From an uncultured Loktanella sp. (GTDB lineage: Bacteria; Pseudomonadota; Alphaproteobacteria; Rhodobacterales; Rhodobacteraceae), in the NCBI GenBank assembly GCA_913061335.1, contig CAJXTP010000005.1, forward strand, positions 1 through 29,355: a stretch of 29,355 bases of DNA. Direction: 5' to 3'. Below the pieces are notes generated by a model. It had not been told where the DNA came from. It was given only the letters and a program-made list of their open reading frames with translations, and searched no databases. Each line of letters begins with the position of its first letter. Position 1 is the first letter of the stretch. Positions 20,759-26,807 of the stretch are shown here, piece after piece. Position numbers and translations under genes: made by a program.

Positions 20759-21630
20759 CGCGTCGGCACAGGCACATCGCCGCGATAATCGTAAAACCCG
20801 CGCTGCGTTTTACGACCCAACCAGCCTGCTTCTACATATTTGGTCAGTAACGGGCAGGGGCGATATTTCGTGTCTGCCAATCCGTCGTGCAGCACGTTCA
20901 TGATCGCAAGACATGTATCCAACCCGATGAAATCCGCCAGCTCAAGCGGCCCCATCGGATGATTGGCACCCAGTTTCAGAGACGTATCAATCGACTGCAC
21001 CGACCCCACACCTTCGTATAAGGTATAGATCGCCTCATTGATCATCGGCATCAGGATGCGGTTAACGATGAACGCAGGGAAATCCTCAGATGCGGTGCTG
21101 GTCTTTCCAAGCTTGGCAACAACCGCTTCGCAGGTTTTGAACGTCGGCTCATCTGTCGCGATCCCACGGATCAACTCAACAAGTTGCATAATCGGGACGG
21201 GGTTCATGAAATGAAACCCCATAAACCGTTCAGGACGGTCGGTGCGCGCGGCCAGCCGCGTGATCGAAATGGACGATGTATTCGACGTCAAAATAGTGTC
21301 GGGTTTCAGATGCGGAACGAGGTCATCAAAGATGGCCTGCTTGACGGTCTCTCGTTCGGTTGCGGCCTCGATAATCAGATCGGTTTGTCCAAGGTCAGTC
21401 AGCGTTTGGGTGGTCCCAATCCGCGCCATGGCCTCGGCTTTTTCCAAGGGCTCAATCAAGCCTTTGCCAACTTGACGATCAAGGTTGCGGTCAATCAGTG
21501 CCACGGCGGCGATAAGGGCATCACCGCTGATGTCTGTCAGTAGAACTTCATATCCGGCAAGGGCAAATACATGTGCAATTCCGTTGCCCATTTGCCCTGC
21601 GCCCACGATGCCCACACGTTCAATTGTCAT
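20755..21630 (-). CDS. hbd: 3-hydroxybutyryl-CoA dehydrogenase
   Basis: A 291-residue NAD(P)-dependent L-3-hydroxyacyl-CoA dehydrogenase. The nucleotide-binding GIVGAGQMGNGIAH lies at 7-20, then IIEAATE, SNTSSISIT (S119-S120) and catalytic-type H140 in MGFHFMNPVPIMQLVELI. NRILMPMINEA and GPLELADFIGLD form the C-terminal dimer domain. It interconverts 3-hydroxybutyryl-CoA and acetoacetyl-CoA (beta-oxidation, butyrate or C2 metabolism). It is collinear with etfA/etfB upstream but separated from them by the plus-strand DUF6473-like gene. The start has AAGGG about 9 bases ahead. Confidence 0.94.
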   Translation of the reverse strand: MTIERVGIVGAGQMGNGIAHVFALAGYEVLLTDISGDALIAAVALIDRNLDRQVGKGLIEPLEKAEAMARIGTTQTLTDLGQTDLIIEAATERETVKQAIFDDLVPHLKPDTILTSNTSSISITRLAARTDRPERFMGFHFMNPVPIMQLVELIRGIATDEPTFKTCEAVVAKLGKTSTASEDFPAFIVNRILMPMINEAIYTLYEGVGSVQSIDTSLKLGANHPMGPLELADFIGLDTCLAIMNVLHDGLADTKYRPCPLLTKYVEAGWLGRKTQRGFYDYRGDVPVPTR

Positions 21631-21699
21631 GTCACAAACCCTTGCTTAGTTGGATGTACCATATGCCCCATGCGGGTCGCCGTTCAAGGCGAGAGAGTC

Positions 21700-21738
21700 G
21701 TTAAAAATATTAACAAAATGAAAGTTTAGCGAATTCGC
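21700..21738. promoter_or_regulatory. AT-rich divergent region with two palindromes
   Basis: The 156-base gap between hbd and the DUF6473-like gene holds GTTAA-N5-TTAAC (21700-21714) and the 10-base palindrome GCGAATTCGC (21729-21738), followed by CGGCGAAT. These could be operator or promoter elements for either gene. No convincing -35/-10 pair could be assigned by eye. Confidence 0.3.
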
Positions 21739-21786
21739 AATGGATTTCGGCGAATCTATCAGTTGAAGCAGCAATCGGTGGAAACC

Positions 21787-22623
21787 ATGAAGCACGAAAC
21801 AATTGATGGGGCAGGACTGACATATGCGCCGTGTCGCTATGGCATGTCGCGGATCATGTTCCGTGGGCCTAAGCGTCGGCTAGATAGCCCCTATTTTGCG
21901 TTCATTGGCGGCACTGAAACATATGGAAAGTTCATAGACCGCCCGTTTCCAGCATTGATTGAAAAAGATATCGGTCGGCCTTGTGTCAACTTTGGCTGTG
22001 TAAATGGTGGTGTTGATGCCTTTGTTAACGATCCGACGATCATGGCAGCCTGTAACAAATCGGACCTAACAGTCGTTCAAATCATGGGCGCGAATTTCTT
22101 GTCGAACCGGTTTTATTCGGTACATCCGCGGCGCAATGATCGGTTTCTGCGTGCCTCGACTGTGCTGCAGGCGATCTATAACGAGGTGGATTTTTCTGAT
22201 TTCACATTCACCCGTGCGTTGCTTGGAAAGCTGCATGGCCTTTCACCGGAACGTTTCGATATTGTCGTAACCGAATTGCGCGAAGCATGGGTTGCCCGGA
22301 TGAAAAATATGCTGCTTCAAATCGGCCCAAATGCGGTTTTACTGTGGTTTGCGCGCGCGGAATTATCTGATGATCCTTGGAATGCCACACCCAATCCGCT
22401 GCAGGTTGATCCGTTGTTCATCACGAAATCTATGATCGAAGAACTTCGCCCACTTGTTCGCGATGTGGTACAGGCGATACCGTCGGATATCGCCAAACAA
22501 CAAGGCACAAAGGGCATGTATTTTCCGCCAATGCAGGCTAAGGCGGCATCCGAAATGCTTGGTGTGGCTTGCCATTCGGAGGCAAGCAATGCGCTGATGC
22601 CGCTTATCAAAACGCTGCTGTAA
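21787..22623 (+). CDS. DUF6473-like protein, possible SGNH-type fold
   Basis: A 278-residue protein resembling the Rhodobacteraceae family DUF6473. It has FIGGTETYGKFIDRPFPALIE near residue 40, NFGCVNGGVDAF, VVQIMGANFLSNRFYSVHPRRNDRF, and a C-terminal YFPPMQAKAASEML. The order of a Gly-rich block I, a G-containing block II, a GxN block III and a late conserved stretch recalls SGNH hydrolases, but the usual GDS serine is replaced (GTE), so this is only a structural suggestion. No signal peptide is seen. The ATG at 21787 is preferred because GGTGG precedes it; an in-frame TTG at 21763 is possible. It interrupts the minus-strand hbd/etf cluster and has its own orientation, so it is likely a separate unit. 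Function unknown. Confidence 0.72.
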   Translation: MKHETIDGAGLTYAPCRYGMSRIMFRGPKRRLDSPYFAFIGGTETYGKFIDRPFPALIEKDIGRPCVNFGCVNGGVDAFVNDPTIMAACNKSDLTVVQIMGANFLSNRFYSVHPRRNDRFLRASTVLQAIYNEVDFSDFTFTRALLGKLHGLSPERFDIVVTELREAWVARMKNMLLQIGPNAVLLWFARAELSDDPWNATPNPLQVDPLFITKSMIEELRPLVRDVVQAIPSDIAKQQGTKGMYFPPMQAKAASEMLGVACHSEASNALMPLIKTLL

Positions 22624-22625
22624 TG

Positions 22626-22656
22626 AAAAAGGCCCGCCGCGTTTCTGCGGCAGGCC
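22626..22656 (-). terminator. Rho-independent terminator of etfB-etfA
   Basis: Stem GGCC-x-GCCGC (22631-22640) pairs with GCGGC-x-GGCC (22647-22656) around a 6-base loop. Read on the minus strand the stem is followed by TTTTT (22630-22626). It lies 25 bases after the etfA stop. The convergent DUF6473-like gene ends just beside it, so the hairpin may serve it too, but the plus side lacks a T-run. Confidence 0.85.
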
Positions 22657-22680
22657 CTTACATTGTAATTTGAGCGACGT

Positions 22681-23607
22681 TTACAGTTTGCTTGTCAGCT
22701 CGGGAACCGCGTCGAACAAGTCTGCAACCAAACCAAAATCGGCAACCTGAAAGATTGGTGCTTCTTCGTCTTTGTTGATTGCGACGATGATCTTGGAATC
22801 TTTCATGCCAGCAAGGTGCTGAATGGCGCCAGAGATACCAACAGCAACATAAAGATCGGGGGCAACAACTTTACCCGTTTGACCAACTTGCCAGTCGTTT
22901 GGTGCGTAACCCGAATCAACTGCTGCGCGTGATGCGCCGACAGCAGCGTTCAGTTTGTCAGCCAAGGCTTCGATGATTTTGAAGTCTTCTTCTGACCCAA
23001 CACCACGACCACCGGACACAACCACACCCGCAGATGTCAGTTCTGGACGATCAGACGATGCGACGGCATCAGATACCCACTCGGACAAACCTGGGTTTGC
23101 AACCGCGCCGATTTTCTCGACGGATGCAGACCCGCCGTCCCCAGCGGCATCAAAACCAGCGGTACGGATCGTCATGACCTTTTTCGCATCAGTTGATTTC
23201 ACTGTCTGGATCGCGTTACCCGCATAGATCGGACGCTCGAATGTATCGGCGTCGATCACGGCGGTCACTTCGGAAATGACCATCGCGTCCAACAACGCTG
23301 CCACACGTGGCAGAATGTTTTTGGACGCCGCAGTGGAAGGGGCCGCGATGTGATCATAGTCACCCGCAAGCGATACGATCAGATCGGCCACAGGCTCGGC
23401 CAGATCGTTACCGTACGCCGCGTCATCGGCGCAAAGCACTTTGGACACGCCAGCCAGTTTGGCCGCATCATCAGCGGCACCGCCGCAACCAGCGGAGGCG
23501 CACAGAACTGTGACGTCGCCTAGGCCTGCAACTGCAGCCAAGGCTTTTCCAGTCGCATCAGCGTTCAATACGCCGCCCGCAACTTCAGCAATGAGAAGAA
23601 CAGCCAT
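22681..23607 (-). CDS. etfA: Electron transfer flavoprotein, alpha subunit
   Basis: A 308-residue ETF alpha subunit. Its C-terminal FAD domain shows VVSGGRGVGSEEDFK, AVGASRAAVDSGYAPNDWQVGQTGK and PDLYVAVGISGAIQHLAGM, followed by INKDEEAPIFQVADFGLVADL, all standard. With EtfB it carries electrons from acyl-CoA dehydrogenases (including Mcd in this window) to ETF-ubiquinone oxidoreductase. The ATG overlaps the etfB stop by one base (TAATG), so translation is coupled. A strong terminator follows. Confidence 0.97.
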   Translation of the reverse strand: MAVLLIAEVAGGVLNADATGKALAAVAGLGDVTVLCASAGCGGAADDAAKLAGVSKVLCADDAAYGNDLAEPVADLIVSLAGDYDHIAAPSTAASKNILPRVAALLDAMVISEVTAVIDADTFERPIYAGNAIQTVKSTDAKKVMTIRTAGFDAAGDGGSASVEKIGAVANPGLSEWVSDAVASSDRPELTSAGVVVSGGRGVGSEEDFKIIEALADKLNAAVGASRAAVDSGYAPNDWQVGQTGKVVAPDLYVAVGISGAIQHLAGMKDSKIIVAINKDEEAPIFQVADFGLVADLFDAVPELTSKL

Positions 23608-24365
23608 TACACAGCCCCCGCTTCTTTGAGTTTCTCGATCAATTCGTCAACGGAGCCAACAATGATGCCCGCTTTACGCGTTTCCGGCTCTGTGGTGGTG
23701 ACAATTTGCAGGCGCGGCGTGACATCGACGCCGTAGTCGGCAGGCGTCTTTTCATCCATCTGCTTTTTCTTGGCCTTCATGATGTTCGGCAAAGATGCAT
23801 AACGCGGCTGGTTCAGGCGCAAATCAACTGTGACGATTGTTGGCATCTTGACCTTGATGGTCTGAAGACCGCCGTCAACTTCGCGTGTGACTGTCGCGCT
23901 ATCGCCATCCACGTCCAGCACAGATGCGAATGTGGCTTGTGACCAACCTAGCAGGGCAGACAACATCTGACCCGTCGCGTTCATGTCGTTATCAATCGCC
24001 TGCTTACCGGCAAGAACCAGACCAGGGGCCTCTTCTTTCACGATTGCAGCCATAATCTTGGCAACGGCCAAAGGCTCAATATCAGTGTGAACATCGTCTG
24101 TCGCAATAACCAAAATCGCGCGGTCAGCGCCCATTGCCAAGGCAGTGCGCAGCGTTTCTTGGGCTTGCTTGACGCCGATGGATACGGCAATAACTTCGTC
24201 GGCTTTGCCAGCTTCACGCAGGCGGATCGCCTCTTCGACAGCAATTTCGTCGAACGGGTTCATCGACATTTTGACGTTTGCAAGATCAACACCTGAACCG
24301 TCCGCTTTGACACGAACCTTCACGTTATAGTCGATCACGCGTTTGACGGGTACGAGGACCTTCAT
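23607..24365 (-). CDS. etfB: Electron transfer flavoprotein, beta subunit
   Basis: A 252-residue ETF beta subunit with KVLVPVKRVIDYNVKVRV at the start, NPFDEIAVEEAIRLREAG, the AMP-binding LAGKQAIDNDMNATGQ region, and the recognition loop PRYASLPNIMKAKKK that docks on acyl-CoA dehydrogenases. AGGAG is about 9 bases ahead of the ATG. It is the first gene of the etfB-etfA pair. The 129-base leader contains a perfect 12-base palindrome, a possible control site. Confidence 0.97.
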   Translation of the reverse strand: MKVLVPVKRVIDYNVKVRVKADGSGVDLANVKMSMNPFDEIAVEEAIRLREAGKADEVIAVSIGVKQAQETLRTALAMGADRAILVIATDDVHTDIEPLAVAKIMAAIVKEEAPGLVLAGKQAIDNDMNATGQMLSALLGWSQATFASVLDVDGDSATVTREVDGGLQTIKVKMPTIVTVDLRLNQPRYASLPNIMKAKKKQMDEKTPADYGVDVTPRLQIVTTTEPETRKAGIIVGSVDELIEKLKEAGAV

Positions 24366-24422
24366 CGCGGGTTTCTCCTGTTAGAATCTGAGCGCATTAT
24401 TTCTTAAGCCGTGATTACCTTG

Positions 24423-24434
24423 CTGCACGTGCAG
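24423..24434. promoter_or_regulatory. Perfect 12-base palindrome upstream of etfB
   Basis: CTGCACGTGCAG is an exact palindrome 58-69 bases before the etfB start, in the only sizeable gap (129 bases) of this minus-strand cluster. GTGCAAAA follows close by (24441-24448). It shares TGCA(C/G)GTGC with the inverted repeat before mcd. Likely a protein-binding site; the regulator is unknown. Confidence 0.45.
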
Positions 24435-24494
24435 AAAACAGTGCAAAATCGACGCAGACTGGTTCAGGGACGCCACGTTTATGCAAAATCAAGT

Positions 24495-25067
24495 TTATCG
24501 GTTCGCACCCGGCACCCAAAGCACGTCATTTTTGCCGTCATCATTGGCAATTCGGGACGCTTGGAAAAACCAGTCAGACAAGCGGTTTAGGTATTTGACC
24601 GCGCTTGGGTTGACTGTTTCAACGGTTGATAACTCTACCGACAACCGTTCGGCGCGACGTGACACCGTCCGGCACAGGTGCAAATGTGCGGCCAATGCTG
24701 AGCCACCGGGCAGGATAAAGCTGCGCAGTGGTTCTACAGCTTGGGTCATAACATCGATCTCAGATTCCAAACGGTCCACCTGCGCGTCCGACATGCGCAG
24801 CGGTGGGTATTCAGATGCGGCGTCCAGTTCCATATCGGGGCGGCATAGGTCAGCGCCCAGATCAAATAGGTCGTTTTGGATCATCGCTAGTTGCCCATCG
24901 ATGTCGCCAGCGGCATGAAGCCGCGCCATGCCAACCGTCGCGTTGGTTTCGTCCACGGTGCCATATGCAGTCACGCGCAACGCATATTTGGCCACGCGGC
25001 TGCCATTGCCCAATGCGGTTTCACCGGAATCACCAGTTCTCGTGTAAATCTTGTTTAAAACAACCAT
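24495..25067 (-). CDS. pduO: Cob(I)alamin adenosyltransferase, PduO type
   Basis: A 190-residue ATP:corrinoid adenosyltransferase of the PduO/MMAB family, which makes adenosylcobalamin from cob(I)alamin. Motifs: TRTGDSGETALGNGSRVAKY (ATP loop, 9-28), YGTVDETNATVGMAR, and the C-terminal RSFILPGGSALAAHLHLCRT followed by SRRAERLSV. Often annotated as cobO, although the sequence is of PduO type. Adenosylcobalamin serves methylmalonyl- and ethylmalonyl-CoA mutases, fitting the mcd gene in this window. AAGGA lies 9 bases ahead of the start and overlaps the stop of the upstream HIG1-type gene, so the two are coupled. Confidence 0.93.
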   Translation of the reverse strand: MVVLNKIYTRTGDSGETALGNGSRVAKYALRVTAYGTVDETNATVGMARLHAAGDIDGQLAMIQNDLFDLGADLCRPDMELDAASEYPPLRMSDAQVDRLESEIDVMTQAVEPLRSFILPGGSALAAHLHLCRTVSRRAERLSVELSTVETVNPSAVKYLNRLSDWFFQASRIANDDGKNDVLWVPGANR

Positions 25068-25080
25068 GGGTCAGTTTCCT

Positions 25081-25275
25081 TTAGCGTAAATAGACATAAA
25101 GTAAGATCAACGCGACGGCGACGGCCTGTGCACCGATCCTGTACCGCATGATCCGGTTGGCGTGCTTGCGGTTGAAATCGCCGCCCTTGCCAAATGTGCC
25201 GATGCCAAACGCAAGGATGCCCAGCACGATCAGCACCGCAATTACGACGAGAATGAAAAGCGGATCGTCTGCCAT
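25081..25275 (-). CDS. HIG1-domain twin-transmembrane protein
   Basis: A 64-residue protein with two membrane helices (about 6-26 and 48-63) joined by a basic loop, KGGDFNRKHANRIMRYRIGAQ stretch. RYRIGAQ fits the RxRxxxQ end of the HIG1 motif (hypoxia-induced Rcf1/Rcf2 family). Mitochondrial relatives act in cytochrome oxidase assembly or supercomplexes; a related inner-membrane role is possible here but not shown. It has AGAGGA ahead of its ATG and ends 13 bases before the adenosyltransferase, so it is in the same transcript. Confidence 0.82.
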   Translation of the reverse strand: MADDPLFILVVIAVLIVLGILAFGIGTFGKGGDFNRKHANRIMRYRIGAQAVAVALILLYVYLR

Positions 25276-25336
25276 GGTTATGGTCCTCTAATATCTTGCA
25301 ATCGGATGTAGCAGGCACGCGCCAAAAGGAAAAGGA

Positions 25337-26164
25337 TCAGGCCCGCGAGATGACTGCGTCAAGCAGTCGCGTCGACAGAATACGCCGTAAAAGCCCCATA
25401 AGATAGGTCGGTGTTGTGACGTAATACCGCGCCCTCGGGCGTTTGGCCGTCGCTGCGTGGATCAGTTTTTTGGTAACTGCACTGGCGGGCAGCTCAAATG
25501 TATCCGGCCCGCTGTCGGTATAAAGCCGTTCGCGCAACGCGTCATATTCCGCTGCACGCGCCGATCCTTTCCAGTCGATCCACTTTTCGAAATGCGGGAT
25601 CGCGTTTTGCCGGATGTCGGATGTTATTGGCCCCGGTTCAATCAAGATAACCTTGATTGGTGTGTCCGCCATTTCAACCCGCAGCACGTCGGTCAGCCCT
25701 TCAAGCGCGAATTTTGTGGCAACATATGCGCCCCGCCATTTCAGCCCAACGAGCCCAAGCACGGATGAACACTGGATGATCCGGCCATGACCTTGGGCGC
25801 GCATTACGGGGATCACGAGGTTGGTTAGTTCTTGATAGCCAAAGACATTGACCTCGAAAATGGCGCGCAATGCGCCGCGCGGCAAATCCTCGACTGCGCC
25901 CGGACAGGCAAATGCGCCGTTGTTATATAGCACGTCCAATGTACCGCCCGTGGCCGTTAAAACTTCTGCCAATCCAGATGTAATGCTGTCGCTGTCGGCA
26001 TAGTTGATCAGCGGGCTGTCAAAATCTTCGGCAATCAGGCGGTCGCAATCGGCTTGTGCGCGGCAGCTTGCAAAAACGCGAAAGCCCAAGGCGCGAAAGC
26101 CGATGGCCGCGTCATAGCCGATCCCAGAAGACGAGCCGGTGATAAGAATTGTTTTTTGTGTCAT
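25337..26164 (-). CDS. Short-chain dehydrogenase/reductase
   Basis: A 275-residue classical SDR. It has the cofactor loop TGSSSGIG (9-16), DVLYNNGAFACPGA (NNGA where most SDRs have NNAG), catalytic-type Ser in IIQCSSVLG, and YVATK (YxxxK), then EPGPITSD. The active site is complete. An Arg in FASCRAQ after strand 2 suggests NADP(H). A C-terminal region of about 50 residues (PRARYYVTTPTYLMGLLRRIL) looks membrane-associated or lipid-facing, as in SDRs that act on lipids or long-chain ketones. Substrate unknown. It lies 61 bases upstream of the HIG1-type gene on the same strand. Confidence 0.9.
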   Translation of the reverse strand: MTQKTILITGSSSGIGYDAAIGFRALGFRVFASCRAQADCDRLIAEDFDSPLINYADSDSITSGLAEVLTATGGTLDVLYNNGAFACPGAVEDLPRGALRAIFEVNVFGYQELTNLVIPVMRAQGHGRIIQCSSVLGLVGLKWRGAYVATKFALEGLTDVLRVEMADTPIKVILIEPGPITSDIRQNAIPHFEKWIDWKGSARAAEYDALRERLYTDSGPDTFELPASAVTKKLIHAATAKRPRARYYVTTPTYLMGLLRRILSTRLLDAVISRA

Positions 26165-26203
26165 GGAGCCGTTGTGGCGCGACCATGTAAGGGAGGCAAG
26201 GCC

Positions 26204-26665
26204 TTAGCCGGGTGTCAATAGTCGCGAAGACATCCAACCGATCTGATTGGTGGTTGTGACGCGAATGCGTGCCCATCCATCGGCGTTGACCTCGATCACT
26301 TCGGTTTGGGTTCCGCGCGTCAGCGTATCGAGCACATCATAATTGGTGCTAGGGCCAGAGCGCATGTTCACACGTCTGCCCGAAACCTGACGCAGATCAA
26401 CGAATGTTTCGGGGGTTACTGCAGCAGGCGGCGCGGCTTCAATCGATGCGGGGATAACTTTGGCTTTCTCGATTGCGTCAAACGGAACTGTTTCAACGAC
26501 AGCGCGGGTGACGATAGGCGCATCAAACGGAACGGCCTCCAGCGATTTGGTTGCAATGACAGCTTGTGTGATCGGGCGTATTTCGGGCTCAAACTCAGAT
26601 CCGCCGGACATCACGTAGAATCCAAAGCCCAGCATCAAAAACGTGCCAATTATAAATTTACTCAT
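26204..26665 (-). CDS. SH3 (SH3b) domain protein, membrane-anchored
   Basis: A 153-residue protein with an N-terminal hydrophobic anchor or signal (KFIIGTFLMLGFGFYVMSG, about 3-21) and a Pro/Ala-rich linker (25-85). The linker contains two copies of a VPFDA motif, each next to a TRAV-like or KSLEA segment. A C-terminal bacterial SH3 domain follows at about 90-152 (VSGRRVNMRSGPSTNYDVLDTLTRG, GWARIRV, IGWMSSRLL). Such proteins usually sit in the periplasm and bind peptidoglycan or cell-wall peptides; the exact role is unknown. Divergent from parC with a 142-base gap. Confidence 0.88.
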   Translation of the reverse strand: MSKFIIGTFLMLGFGFYVMSGGSEFEPEIRPITQAVIATKSLEAVPFDAPIVTRAVVETVPFDAIEKAKVIPASIEAAPPAAVTPETFVDLRQVSGRRVNMRSGPSTNYDVLDTLTRGTQTEVIEVNADGWARIRVTTTNQIGWMSSRLLTPG

Positions 26666-26733
26666 TACCGCTCCCCCCGGGGTCGAGAATCAACTCGCGT
26701 GCAAACTACCTCTACAGATTGTTGCTAACTTTT

Positions 26734-26772
26734 GATCAGGGGAAATCTCTGCGTGGTTCCCCGTATCTGATC
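26734..26772. repeat. Imperfect hairpin in parC upstream region
   Basis: GATCAGGGGAA (26734-26744) pairs with TTCCCC (26757-26762) and, after a 4-base bulge, CTGATC (26767-26772), giving a stem of about 12 pairs. It ends 35 bases before the parC start in the 142-base gap to the SH3 gene. It may be a transcript leader structure or an operator; no T-run follows on the plus strand. Confidence 0.4.
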
Positions 26773-26807
26773 TTTACGCGCAACGGCGGCGCGGATACAC
26801 CAATCCA

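Noticed and set aside
21700..21714. Possible CtrA site (TTAA-N7-TTAAC) upstream of the DUF6473-like gene
   Set aside because: The spacing between the TTAA and TTAAC halves is 5, not 7, so it does not fit the CtrA consensus; kept only as an unnamed palindrome.
25337..26164. NNGA in the SDR as a broken active site
   Set aside because: Ser, Tyr and Lys of the catalytic set are present and the cofactor loop is intact. The NNGA form appears to be a subfamily variation and not damage.
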